64,000 nt of DNA from an uncultured Myxococcales bacterium. Lineage in GTDB: Bacteria > Myxococcota > Myxococcia > Myxococcales > Myxococcaceae. The notes beneath the pieces were generated by a model. That model saw only the letters and a list, made by a program, of their open reading frames with translations, was not told where the DNA came from and made no database searches. The first letter of the stretch is position 1. Each line of letters opens with the position of its first letter. The stretch is taken from NCBI GenBank assembly GCA_937980205.1, contig CALJKW010000013.1, positions 1 to 64,000 on the forward strand. Reading direction: 5' to 3'. Below are positions 54,762-63,812 of this stretch, one piece after another. Both the position numbers and the translations under genes were made by a program.

Positions 54762-57472
54762 CAGCTCACCTTCGGCTGCAGCACGTAGAGACCGATGACG
54801 TCGACCGGCAACACCGGCCGCACGCTCCAGCTGCCGCGCGCGTCCGCCGCCGCGCGCACTCGCCGGTGGTCGGCGAGCAGCGCGTCCGCGCGCCGTTGCG
54901 CATAGGCCTCGAGCTCGGCCTTTCGTCCTGGCAGCAGCTCGAGCGCGGACGAGAGCACGCGCTTCGCGACATGCTCCTTCGCGTCTTCGGCCGCGGCCCG
55001 ACCGAGAAGCTCCAATGCCGGTTGGCCTTCGAGGAGACGCTCGCCGGACCAAGCCAGCGCCCCCGACTCCTCGACGAGCAGCATCGAGCCACCGCGTTGC
55101 GTGCTGAGCTGGTGTCGCAGGCGCAAGAGCACCACGGTCGTCTGCTCGGTGACCTCGGTCGACACCCAGCAACCGACGCGGCCGAGCACCATGTCGGTCC
55201 CTGCGAGCGTGCGTTCGAGCAACGACTCGGCGAGCACCGAGACCAGGGGATGGCTGCGATGCACGGGCTTGCACCGAGGCGGGTGAGGTTGCGTGAACGC
55301 GACGCGCGGCGCCCCGCGCAGCTCCTCGTTCTCGAGCCGCTCCTTCACGTCGGCGGGCAGCGACTCGAGCGCCGCCTTGAAGCCGCCCCGCGGCAGCGGC
55401 TCGAGACCAGACCCCAGCCGGTGCAGCGCACGGTCGACGAAACGCTTCACGTCGTCGCTGCCGCCCAGCGCTGCGAGCGTCTTCTCCCACTCGGGCAGCA
55501 CCTCGTCCGGCTTGAGCCGTCGCTGAGCGAACACCGTGCGGTTCGCCTTCGTCTTCTCTGCTGCGTCCTTCCAGCTCTGGTCGATCGCCTTGGCCTCGGC
55601 CGTGGACCCGAAGTCGAGCTGTCGTTGCTTCTCGCCCTTGAGCAGAACGGCCTTCACCAGCGCCTGCGTGAGCGTGTGCCCTTCGTCGGGCAGCGGGACC
55701 GGGACCCCGAGCTCTAAGCGGATTCGCTCCGCCTTACGTAGGATGACCTCGAGCACCGCGCCGTCGACCGGATTGTTCGCCCCGTACAGCAGCGTGGTTC
55801 GGACGACCTTTCGGTCCTGGCCGAAGCGGTCGACGCGCCCTTCGCGCTGTTCGTGACGTGTCGGGTTCCACGACAGGTCGTAGTGCACCACGGAGTCGAA
55901 GTGCTCCTGCAGGTTGATGCCCTCGGACAGGCAGTCCGTCGCGATGAGTAGCCGCTTCTCTGCGTCCCCCAACGCAGCGACCCGCTCCTCTCGCTCCTCC
56001 GATGCGAGCTCGCCGGTGACCGCGGCGACCGTCACTCCCTTGAAGCGCTTCGCCAGCTGCTCCTCGAGGTAGTGCGCTGTTGCGATGTAGCGGCAAAACA
56101 CCACCGGGCTGAAGCTCTCATCGAGCAGCTCCTTGAGGTGCTTCGCGAGCTCCTCGAGCTTGGGATCGCCGCCCTTGTCGCTGAGCATCTCTGCTTCTTC
56201 CATCAGCTTCTTCAGCGCCGGATCGTCTGCGCCCGCCGGGGGCTCTTGATCATCTCCCGGCAGCGCCTCGGCCGAACCGTCGAACAGCGAGTCGGCCTCC
56301 GCGTCTTCCAGCCCCGCGCGCGTCTTCAGCGCTCGCAGCGCGGCACGCGAGCTCGACGAAGCGCACCGCAGCAGCGCCAGCGTCGTGATGAAGTCCAACC
56401 GCCGCTTCCCTTCGCCCGTGCAGTAGTCGAGCACGGCCTCGAAGAAGCGCTCCCATGCGCCCGTCAGCCGGTATGTCAGCTCGCGAGTCTCCCGCCGCGG
56501 GAAGAGGTTGCCTTCTTTCCACTCCGAGATGTCTGGCCGGCGACGTTGCACGAAGTGGCTCGCGAGCTGCTCGCGAAGCGCGTCACGCTCGGGCGTGGCT
56601 GGCCCTTGCAGCGCCAGGAACTTGGGGTCGAGCAGGCCGAGGAGCCGGTAGAAGGCGTCGTCGTCACCGCTGTGCGGAGTGGCGGTGAGCATCACCAGGT
56701 GCCGCTTGCTGCCCTCGGTCAACCCCTTGAGCAGCTCGTAGCGCTGATGGCGGCCGGCGCCGGTCGCTGTGCAGGTGTGCGCCTCGTCGACGATGACGAG
56801 CTCCGGGCAGGCGCGCAGGAAGTCGTCGCGGCGGCGCTCGGCCTTGATGTAGTCGAGGCTCACCACGGTCAGCGGGTGCACCTGAAAGATGGAGCTGCCC
56901 TGGTGAATGTCCCGCTCGAGCCGCGCCGCCGTCCCCGCGGTCACCGCCACCGCGCGCAGGTTGAACAGCCGATCCAGCTCGCGCACCCACTGCTCGACCA
57001 GGTGCGGCGGGCACAGCACCGCGAAACGCTCCACGTCGCCGCGATCGAGCAGCTCGCGCGCGATCAGCGACGCTTCGATCGTCTTGCCGATGCCGACGTC
57101 GTCGGCGATCAACAGTCGTACCGTCTGCTGCTTGAGCGCCATCAGCAGCGGTACGAGCTGGTAGGCGCGCGGGGCAACCGCAATCTGCCCAAAGCTGCGG
57201 AACGGGCCGGCTCCGCGGCGCAGTGAGAGCTGCAGCGCATCGCGGAGCAGCAGCGCACCGTCCTGGCCTCCGCGCTGGTCGAGCGTCGGAAGGGGGAACA
57301 CGTCTTCCTTCGGCTTCTCCGGCTCGAGGGGGACGTAGATGAGCGCCTGGTCTTCCTCGCTTCCCGAGAGCGGCCGGAGACGGAGCGTCTCGGTGTCGCT
57401 GCCCGCGAGCACGAGCCACTTGCGCCCGCGCGCTTGAACCAGTGTGCCTGGGGTGAAGGTCGCCTGACTCAT
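54761..57472 (-). CDS. drmD: SNF2-family helicase (DrmD-like)
   Basis: A 903-residue SF2/SNF2 ATPase. ATG 57472 overlaps the upstream stop (ATGA); a further in-frame ATG lies 42 bp upstream inside the first helicase gene and is not needed. The N-terminal PGTLVQARGRKWLVL and GAGPFRSFGQIAVAPRAYQLVPLL are typical of DrmD/RapA-like proteins. Walker A DDVGIGKT (124-131), DEAH (229-232), a TATPHSGDDDAF motif III and C-terminal motifs VI (HEQREGRVDRFGQDRKV) are intact. The last 250 residues are an accessory domain. Likely translocates on DNA as part of the restriction complex. Confidence 0.88.
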   Translation of the reverse strand: MSQATFTPGTLVQARGRKWLVLAGSDTETLRLRPLSGSEEDQALIYVPLEPEKPKEDVFPLPTLDQRGGQDGALLLRDALQLSLRRGAGPFRSFGQIAVAPRAYQLVPLLMALKQQTVRLLIADDVGIGKTIEASLIARELLDRGDVERFAVLCPPHLVEQWVRELDRLFNLRAVAVTAGTAARLERDIHQGSSIFQVHPLTVVSLDYIKAERRRDDFLRACPELVIVDEAHTCTATGAGRHQRYELLKGLTEGSKRHLVMLTATPHSGDDDAFYRLLGLLDPKFLALQGPATPERDALREQLASHFVQRRRPDISEWKEGNLFPRRETRELTYRLTGAWERFFEAVLDYCTGEGKRRLDFITTLALLRCASSSSRAALRALKTRAGLEDAEADSLFDGSAEALPGDDQEPPAGADDPALKKLMEEAEMLSDKGGDPKLEELAKHLKELLDESFSPVVFCRYIATAHYLEEQLAKRFKGVTVAAVTGELASEEREERVAALGDAEKRLLIATDCLSEGINLQEHFDSVVHYDLSWNPTRHEQREGRVDRFGQDRKVVRTTLLYGANNPVDGAVLEVILRKAERIRLELGVPVPLPDEGHTLTQALVKAVLLKGEKQRQLDFGSTAEAKAIDQSWKDAAEKTKANRTVFAQRRLKPDEVLPEWEKTLAALGGSDDVKRFVDRALHRLGSGLEPLPRGGFKAALESLPADVKERLENEELRGAPRVAFTQPHPPRCKPVHRSHPLVSVLAESLLERTLAGTDMVLGRVGCWVSTEVTEQTTVVLLRLRHQLSTQRGGSMLLVEESGALAWSGERLLEGQPALELLGRAAAEDAKEHVAKRVLSSALELLPGRKAELEAYAQRRADALLADHRRVRAAADARGSWSVRPVLPVDVIGLYVLQPKVS

Positions 57473-60400
57473 CGGCCCAGCGCCCTTGCGAGCTTCTCGA
57501 GCGGCTCGGCCCACTCATTTTCATCCTGCGGAAATGCCACGTGCTCGAACCCTTTCTTCATCAGCGCCTTCGGCTCGGGCTCGTTCACCGTGGCGACGAC
57601 GTAGTGCGCCCGCCAGACGCGGCTGTGCCCCTCGTACGGCGCCTCGTCGGGAAGCGGCAGGTTCCGTTCACGGAGTACTTCGAGCCACCGGTCTTTGCCG
57701 CTCGCTCCGGCCCGCTGCCCGGCGGAGGTGAGGGTCGCCTTCGCTCGCGCCATTCGGCTGAGCAGCTGCTTCGCAGCCTCGTCGCGGCGGTCGAGCTCTT
57801 CATGGTCAGGCTGATTGAAGTACGACATCACGCAGCGGTAGCACGCGGCGACGCACGTCGTGCCGTCAGCGTCCTTGAGATCGGGGAACGCGCTCGCGAC
57901 GTAGTGCATCACCTCGAGCGCCTTGGCGGCGACCTCGGCCAGGCAATCGGGCTCGTTCACCAGCCGCGTGAGTACGCCGGCGCCGCCTTCGGTCGCTTCG
58001 TAGAGCAGGAAGCTGCTTCGGTCGTCTCGCGACGGCATCGGCTCTGCGAGCACCTCGCCCTCCTCGAGCTGAAAGACCGCCTCGATGCCGCGTAGCAACG
58101 CGTGCTGAACCGTCGGCAGCGTCTTGTCGGTCACGGCGTCGCCGACGATCGGTTTCATCCACAGGGCATTCTTGTCGTCGCGGACGCTGGGGACGATCCA
58201 CTGCCGCGCAGCCCGGCTCGGATCCTGTGGCCCCGCTGCTTCCTCGTCATCGTTCGTCGCCCAGTAGCCTGAGACAGGGTCGATTCGGAAGCCGAGCTGC
58301 TTCTTGTTGGCGCGACGTCTGAGCCCCTTGTTGAGCCTCGTGATGGTCGCGCCCGCTCCGTAGGTCAGCCGGGCCACCTCGCCGCTGCTGTCGGCGACCG
58401 TTGCGCTGCGCGCGTCGATCTCGTGATCGCGAACAGCCCATTCGAACGTGGTCTGCAGCTCGAAGCCCTGTCGCTGGCGTTCTTCGTCGTTTGCGGTGAT
58501 GCGCTCGGCAGGCTGGGTGCCGACGTTCTCGATTCGGTAGACGTACTTCACCACCTCGGCGTCGGTCAGCGACACGCCGCAGGCGTGGCAGTTCGAGCTC
58601 TCGGGTCCGAAGTGGCCGGCGCCGCACGCTCTGCAGATGCGAACCACCTTGGTCGGCAGCTCTGCGTCGGGCGTCGCGGCTTCGGTGCCTCCCAGCGCGA
58701 GCAATGCCTTCACGACGCGGTAGGCGCGGCCCTCATGGTAGACGAGGCTGCGCGGGCCGAACTCGGAGAGCGCCAGGAACCGCGGCCGCTGCAGAAAGGC
58801 CTGCTTCCCGCCGCCGTCCGTGCCGGGGATGTACGCACGCAGCGGCAACCTCGGAAAGTTGTAGCCAGGAAGGAAGCCCTCGGTGGCGAGATAGCGGTAC
58901 GTATAGAAGTCGTTCGACTGCGTGTTGTTGGTGCTCTGCAGCAGCTTGAGCTGGTCGAGTGCCTGTGCGTGCCGACTGCGCGCTGCGTCCTTGTCTCGCT
59001 GCGTGGCCGAGAAGCTGTCGAGAATCCTTCGAGCCGAATCGCGCTGAATCTCCGCGGCGAGAAGCAGATCGCGCCAGCGATCGAAGGAGGCTTCGAAGCG
59101 GTCTAACGCCACCTGCGCCGTCGCCTTGGCGAACTCCTCGGAGGTGGTGAACCACGGCGCCTCGACGGGGGTGAGGTCGGCCGTGAGCGACTCGAGCACC
59201 CGCGCCATCTTCTTTGCCGCATCTTGAGCGATGCGTGGCTCGGAGAGTTGCTCCTTGACCTCGCGCCTCAACGGCCGCTTGGGGTCATCGAGCTGAAGCA
59301 GCTCGGCGATGGACATCGGCAGGGGTACGTGGGTGCACGCCAGCCACACGCTGTGCAGGTGGCTCTCGACGAGGTCCCGGTTGGCGAGATCGAGCAGCGG
59401 CGCCCTGACCTCTCCGTGAACCATCGCGCGCGGCTGCTCGAAGAAGTACTGGTCATGCGGACTCTGCGACGAGCAGTAGGTGAGCACCAGGGCGGCCTGA
59501 CCACTGCGGCCCGCGCGGCCGCTGCGCTGGGCGTAGTTGGCCGGCGTCGGCGGCACGTTCCGCAGGTAGACCGCGTTGAGCGCCGAGATGTCGACGCCGA
59601 GCTCCATGGTGGGTGAGCAGAACAGCACCGGCAGGAACCGCCCCGGTTCGTCCATCTTCGAGAGCTCGGCGGCCTGCTCCGTCAGCTCTTGCCGCTCTTT
59701 CTCGCCGAAGCGGAATCGCTTCTCGCGGATCTGCCGGCGCTCCTGTTCGACCTGGGCCGTGTGCTCGCGTGCCTCGAACCCGAACAGCGGGTGCCCCGGC
59801 GCCTCGAGCAGGTCGGCAAGCGACTCGTAGAACGCGCGGAAGAACGTGTTCGTCGGCTTCTCGGTCGTCGGTTCGTGGCGGTGGAAGACCACCGAGGTGT
59901 CGACGAGTCGCCAGCCCTTCTCGTCGAACGGTGTCGGCTCCTCGATGACGAGCCCCAGCTCGCGTGCCGCACCGAGCAACGCTGTAATGACCTGGTCGAG
60001 CTCGGCCCCGCTGAGCTGGCGTATCGGGGCGTTGTCCCACAGCGCGCTGTCGCGCAGCGTGCGCCCAAGACCGCTGCGCGCTCCGCCACGAACGATGAGG
60101 TCGTCGTCGCCACGCTCGCTGCGCCCACGCGCCGGCGCCTGGATGAAAAGCCATCGCGACCGGCGGGGCTGCTCGTCCCGACCGAAGCCCCACGGCGCCT
60201 TGAGCTGGCTATGGGCACGGATTCGGACCTGCTCGAGCGTTGCGGCGTCCAGCACCTGGCTCTTGATGGCCATCCATTTTCGCAGGTGGTCGAAGATGGC
60301 CCGGAAGACCTTCTTGCGCGTTGGTGGCTTCGCCGCTTTGAGAATCGCTGGCGCTGAGGCGTAGAGGCTCTCGTCGCTCGCGAGCTCCTCGAGGCCTCGG

Positions 60401-62643
60401 TACTCCACCTCGACGAGGTCGAGCTGTTCGAGGTTGGGGTTGGTGTACCGCCAGCCGCGGCGTTGATCGAACCAGAGGCGGTACGCGAGCACCTCGCGCA
60501 GCGTCCGCTGAGCATCCTCGAGGCGCAGGCCACGAAGGGTCGGCTCCTGCAGCCACTGGGCCTTCAGCGTCGAGTCGTCGAAGCCGAGGGCGCGCTGCTG
60601 TGCGCTGCCGAGCAGGTCGCTCGAGAGGCCTGCGTCGCCCGCCGCGCGGAGTGCGCGCAGGAGACCGGCGCGAACCAAGGACACGAAGAGGAAGTCGTTG
60701 AAGTGGCCGGACTGCAGCGCCGCGTCCTGGCGGTTATCGGTGAAGCCGAGCAGCTTGCGCGTGAAGGGTTCGAGCTCGGAATTGGGCCCGTGCATCCAGC
60801 GCAAGGCGCTCAGCGAGAGCACCGTGGTCGCCGAGCTGCGCCCTTCCGCCGACAGCGACGCGAGGCGATTCCGATCTCGTCCAGCGGTCGAGTGTGTTTC
60901 GCCGCAACGCAGGCAGAAGCGAAACTTGCCGGGAATGAACCACGCGCGTCGCCCGGTGCCGACGCGTCCGTCGGCTTCGACGAACATCTGCTCCGGTCGC
61001 GACTTCCGATAGTACGAACGCAGCCTCAGCTCGCCGGCGGCGGATGTCTCGGTCCAGGCGTCTGGGTAGTCCTCGGGGCGGTCCTTGAACTCGAAGCCAG
61101 CATCCGGGGGGTGCAGGGTGAGAAGCCCAAAGCGCTCGACGTCGTCCTCTCCTTCCGTTTCGTATTCGTCGTCATCCTTCTTGATCGGCGCGTCGTCGAT
61201 GTCGCGGGCCAATACGCGCCGGTCCGCCGCTTCCATCGTGAGGCGCACCGGGTGGTACTCGTGGCCGCAGCTGCGGCAGAAGTGCAGGGCATAGAGGCGC
61301 TTGTTTGGGGCACCCGGCAGGAAGACCTGTCCATCTACCGTGACCGCTCGCTGACCCTGATCTTCCAGCGTGGAGTAGGCATGGCCGGCGCCAGAGATGA
61401 ACTGGTGGAGCTTGAAGGCGAAGAAGGCACGGCCATTGGCGCCATCGTCATCGAGGCGCTTGGTTTCGGGCACGCTGGACGTGAGGAGAAGCTGCCTCAG
61501 CGCCGCGAGGCATTCCTGCTGCGGCTTTCCAGAGTCGCTGCTGAGCGCCCCGACCGCTTCGCTGACGGTCGACGGCTGTGCACGGATCCACCGTTGTTCT
61601 CGTTCGGAGAAGACGATGCCAAGACGCGTCTCGACCCAGATCGCGAGCGGATGGTTGCGGAGTTGCTCGTCCGTGATGTCGGAGGCGACTCCCTGCTCGA
61701 TCGCAGTCTTCAGCTTGCTGGTGACGGTCTTCGCAGTCTGAGCCGGATCCGTGGCTCTCTCGAGCGTTTCGCCGATGACGCGGTCCTCGCTGATCTGTGC
61801 AGAGAAGAGTCGTGAGGCGACGCCCGCGACGACGCGGTTCTTCTCCTCCTGCGAGCCGCTCGCCATCGTGGCCGAGGTGCCGATGCACTGAAGGTCCTTG
61901 GGCGCGAGCTGCTCGCGGACCCTTCGGACGAGCAGCGCGACGTCGGCGCCCTGCCGCCCGCGATACGTGTGCAGCTCATCGAGAACCAGGAAGCGCAGGC
62001 CGCTACAGTTGCCGATGACCTTCCGATCGACGTCGTCCTGCCGGGTCATCAGCAGCTCGAGCATCATGAAGTTCGTCAGCAGAATGTCGGGAGGGTTGTC
62101 GGCGATCTCCTTGCGGCGGTCTTGATCGTCCTGGCCGGTGTATCGACCGAACGTGATCGGCAGGTCCGGGGCATTCTCGAGGTACTTCTTGAGCTCCTCC
62201 TGCTGGCTGTTAGCCAACGCGTTCATCGGGTAGATGACGATGGCGCGCGTTCGAGGGGCCGGGTCGTGTTTCTTCTCTGCCAGAACCGCGTTGACGATCG
62301 GAATGAAGAAGCAGAGCGACTTGCCGGACCCCGTGCCCGTCGTGACGACGTAGCTTTGTTTCTGTGCCGCATAGGCGATTGCCTGATGTTGATGCTTGTA
62401 GAGACGGATCGGGAAGATGCGCGCGCAGGCGGGGTCGAGCGCGCCTTCCTCGGCGAGTTGAGCGACCGTCCCCGCTGACTTGAACCGGGGATTGAGTTGG
62501 ATCAGCGGCTCAGGCCAATAGCGGCCCTCGGCGTAAATGGCGTCGATCTTCTTGCGCAGATCCGCCGCGTGAATGGTCGTGAACGACGTCGCAAACCTGC
62601 GGTAGTCGCCGACGACCCGATCTCTCAGCGAGAAGACGTCCAT
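57469..62643 (-). CDS. 1724-residue DEAD helicase with DUF1998-like C-terminus
   Basis: First gene of the operon, from ATG 62643. Residues 101-109 are Walker A TTGTGSGKS, 222-225 DELH (Walker B), 257-259 SAT, and a C-terminal helicase lobe with FCSPTMELGVDISALNAVYLRN and YAQRSGRAGRSGQAALV. Zn-like Cys clusters follow (FCRSCGHEY, CRACGAGHFGPESSNCHACG) and a DUF1998 module near residues 1570-1660 with YEATEGGAGVL and CVAACYRCVMSYFNQPDHEELD. It resembles DruE or MrfA-type helicases and could replace both DrmA and DrmB of DISARM in one chain. Divergent from the CBS gene with a 124-bp gap. Confidence 0.85.
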   Translation of the reverse strand: MDVFSLRDRVVGDYRRFATSFTTIHAADLRKKIDAIYAEGRYWPEPLIQLNPRFKSAGTVAQLAEEGALDPACARIFPIRLYKHQHQAIAYAAQKQSYVVTTGTGSGKSLCFFIPIVNAVLAEKKHDPAPRTRAIVIYPMNALANSQQEELKKYLENAPDLPITFGRYTGQDDQDRRKEIADNPPDILLTNFMMLELLMTRQDDVDRKVIGNCSGLRFLVLDELHTYRGRQGADVALLVRRVREQLAPKDLQCIGTSATMASGSQEEKNRVVAGVASRLFSAQISEDRVIGETLERATDPAQTAKTVTSKLKTAIEQGVASDITDEQLRNHPLAIWVETRLGIVFSEREQRWIRAQPSTVSEAVGALSSDSGKPQQECLAALRQLLLTSSVPETKRLDDDGANGRAFFAFKLHQFISGAGHAYSTLEDQGQRAVTVDGQVFLPGAPNKRLYALHFCRSCGHEYHPVRLTMEAADRRVLARDIDDAPIKKDDDEYETEGEDDVERFGLLTLHPPDAGFEFKDRPEDYPDAWTETSAAGELRLRSYYRKSRPEQMFVEADGRVGTGRRAWFIPGKFRFCLRCGETHSTAGRDRNRLASLSAEGRSSATTVLSLSALRWMHGPNSELEPFTRKLLGFTDNRQDAALQSGHFNDFLFVSLVRAGLLRALRAAGDAGLSSDLLGSAQQRALGFDDSTLKAQWLQEPTLRGLRLEDAQRTLREVLAYRLWFDQRRGWRYTNPNLEQLDLVEVEYRGLEELASDESLYASAPAILKAAKPPTRKKVFRAIFDHLRKWMAIKSQVLDAATLEQVRIRAHSQLKAPWGFGRDEQPRRSRWLFIQAPARGRSERGDDDLIVRGGARSGLGRTLRDSALWDNAPIRQLSGAELDQVITALLGAARELGLVIEEPTPFDEKGWRLVDTSVVFHRHEPTTEKPTNTFFRAFYESLADLLEAPGHPLFGFEAREHTAQVEQERRQIREKRFRFGEKERQELTEQAAELSKMDEPGRFLPVLFCSPTMELGVDISALNAVYLRNVPPTPANYAQRSGRAGRSGQAALVLTYCSSQSPHDQYFFEQPRAMVHGEVRAPLLDLANRDLVESHLHSVWLACTHVPLPMSIAELLQLDDPKRPLRREVKEQLSEPRIAQDAAKKMARVLESLTADLTPVEAPWFTTSEEFAKATAQVALDRFEASFDRWRDLLLAAEIQRDSARRILDSFSATQRDKDAARSRHAQALDQLKLLQSTNNTQSNDFYTYRYLATEGFLPGYNFPRLPLRAYIPGTDGGGKQAFLQRPRFLALSEFGPRSLVYHEGRAYRVVKALLALGGTEAATPDAELPTKVVRICRACGAGHFGPESSNCHACGVSLTDAEVVKYVYRIENVGTQPAERITANDEERQRQGFELQTTFEWAVRDHEIDARSATVADSSGEVARLTYGAGATITRLNKGLRRRANKKQLGFRIDPVSGYWATNDDEEAAGPQDPSRAARQWIVPSVRDDKNALWMKPIVGDAVTDKTLPTVQHALLRGIEAVFQLEEGEVLAEPMPSRDDRSSFLLYEATEGGAGVLTRLVNEPDCLAEVAAKALEVMHYVASAFPDLKDADGTTCVAACYRCVMSYFNQPDHEELDRRDEAAKQLLSRMARAKATLTSAGQRAGASGKDRWLEVLRERNLPLPDEAPYEGHSRVWRAHYVVATVNEPEPKALMKKGFEHVAFPQDENEWAEPLEKLARALGR

Positions 62644-62767
62644 GGCGCGGGCTCGAGTTTAGCGAAGGCAAGACCGACGGATCCTGCAATTTCGGAGTGT
62701 CGAGCTTTCCGTGATCTGCCGCGTCAACTGTGCGGCGCCACGGGGCGCGCACGCTACACTGTCGTTC
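62644..62767. promoter_or_regulatory. Divergent promoter region of the helicase operon and CBS gene
   Basis: 124 bp separate the ATGs of two divergently read genes, so both promoters should lie here. TACACT at 62754-62759 is a plausible -10 element for the CBS gene. I see no clear operator palindrome; for the helicase operon no obvious Shine-Dalgarno precedes ATG 62643. Confidence 0.4.
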
Positions 62768-63214
62768 ATGCGCGCTGATCGCCTGATGACCGTCGCCGTG
62801 ACCTGCATCGACCCCGGCATGAACCTGTCGTTCGCGTGGACCGTGATGCAGGAGCTGCGCGTGCGGCACCTGCCCGTCATCGAGGGCGAGAAGCTGCTCG
62901 GCATCGTGTCGCAGCGCGACCTGATGCTGCACGGCACTCCGAAGCAGGACGGCACGCTCTCGTTCCCCGAGCTGACGGCGGCAGAGGTGATGGCGACCGA
63001 GCTGCACACCGCCCACCCCGGCGCCACCGTCTCGCAGGTCGCCGACATCATGGTGAAGCGGAAGGTCGGCTCGGTGCCGATCGTCGGTGACCACGGCGAG
63101 CTCGTCGGCCTCGTCACCTATACCGACCTCCTGCAGCTGCTCGTCGACCCCGAGCCCGGAGCGCGCGTGCTGCCGTTCACCTGGGCGCTGCACAAGCGCC
63201 AGCGCGGCGGCTGA
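62768..63214 (+). CDS. Two-CBS-domain protein
   Basis: A 148-residue cytoplasmic protein with paired CBS domains (about 7-55 and 75-125): VMQELRVRHLPVIEGEKLLGIVSQRDLM and ADIMVKRKVGSVPIVGDHGELVGLVTYTDLLQLL. CBS pairs bind adenosyl nucleotides and often regulate enzymes; no partner domain is attached. ATG 62768 is preceded by TACACT (62754-62759), a possible -10 element. It is transcribed away from the defence-like operon. Confidence 0.85.
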   Translation: MRADRLMTVAVTCIDPGMNLSFAWTVMQELRVRHLPVIEGEKLLGIVSQRDLMLHGTPKQDGTLSFPELTAAEVMATELHTAHPGATVSQVADIMVKRKVGSVPIVGDHGELVGLVTYTDLLQLLVDPEPGARVLPFTWALHKRQRGG

Positions 63215-63217
63215 GGC

Positions 63218-63727
63218 TCACGCGCAGACCAGCCGCACCGCGTGGCTGTGTCCTTTTCCTTCGCTGCCGAGGTTCACCGTGAGCTTGTCGACGGTGCCGC
63301 CGCTCCTCAGCATCTCGTAGTCGGTCGCCGTGAGCGTGATGCTGTGCGTGTGGTCGCTCGCGGTGACCGCGTTCAGGTACGTCTTCATGACGCCGGCCAT
63401 GATGTCGGCGAGCGGGATCATCAGCGTGTGCGCATGGTCCGCCTCGATGCCGCTCCCGGTTCCGCTGAGCATCGCCCGGCTCGTCGCGGTGATGGGCCCG
63501 GCGCATGACGACGTCAGAGCGCCTTCGCCTCCCCCCATGCCGCCCCCGGTCTCGCCTCCCGCGCCGCCGCTTCCGCTCGCGACGCCGCCGCCGGCGCCGC
63601 CGCTCCCGACGTCACCTCCGCGACCGCCGGTTCCGCCTCCGCCAGCGCCGAAGCCGTTGGTACTGTCCGAGCTGCAACCGAACGCCAACGAGAACACCAA
63701 CACCTCGAGGAACTCCTTGCGAGTCAT
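63218..63727 (-). CDS. Lipoprotein with three His-x-His motifs
   Basis: A 169-residue lipoprotein (FSLAFGCSS, Cys18) with a Gly/Ser-rich linker (about 25-70). The C-terminal 95 residues contain DHAHTLMIP, SDHTHSITL and GKGHSHAVRLVCA, i.e. three His-x-His elements, two preceded by Asp, which suggests a metal-binding beta-sandwich. The start ATG 63727 is the one that begins the signal peptide. It is convergent with the CBS gene and ends 3 bp after it. Confidence 0.8.
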   Translation of the reverse strand: MTRKEFLEVLVFSLAFGCSSDSTNGFGAGGGGTGGRGGDVGSGGAGGGVASGSGGAGGETGGGMGGGEGALTSSCAGPITATSRAMLSGTGSGIEADHAHTLMIPLADIMAGVMKTYLNAVTASDHTHSITLTATDYEMLRSGGTVDKLTVNLGSEGKGHSHAVRLVCA

Positions 63728-63812
63728 CGTCCGCCCCCCGGCGTAAAACGGTCCTCGCTCGGATAACGGAGGCGCTCGGGCGCGGCAGGAGGTTCGGTCT
63801 ACGCCTCGAGAC

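Noticed and set aside
46100..62643. Calling the locus canonical class 1 DISARM
   Set aside because: No separate DrmA, DrmB or DrmC (phospholipase D-like) gene is present, and the extra hydrolase, HNH and ligase genes are not part of described DISARM.
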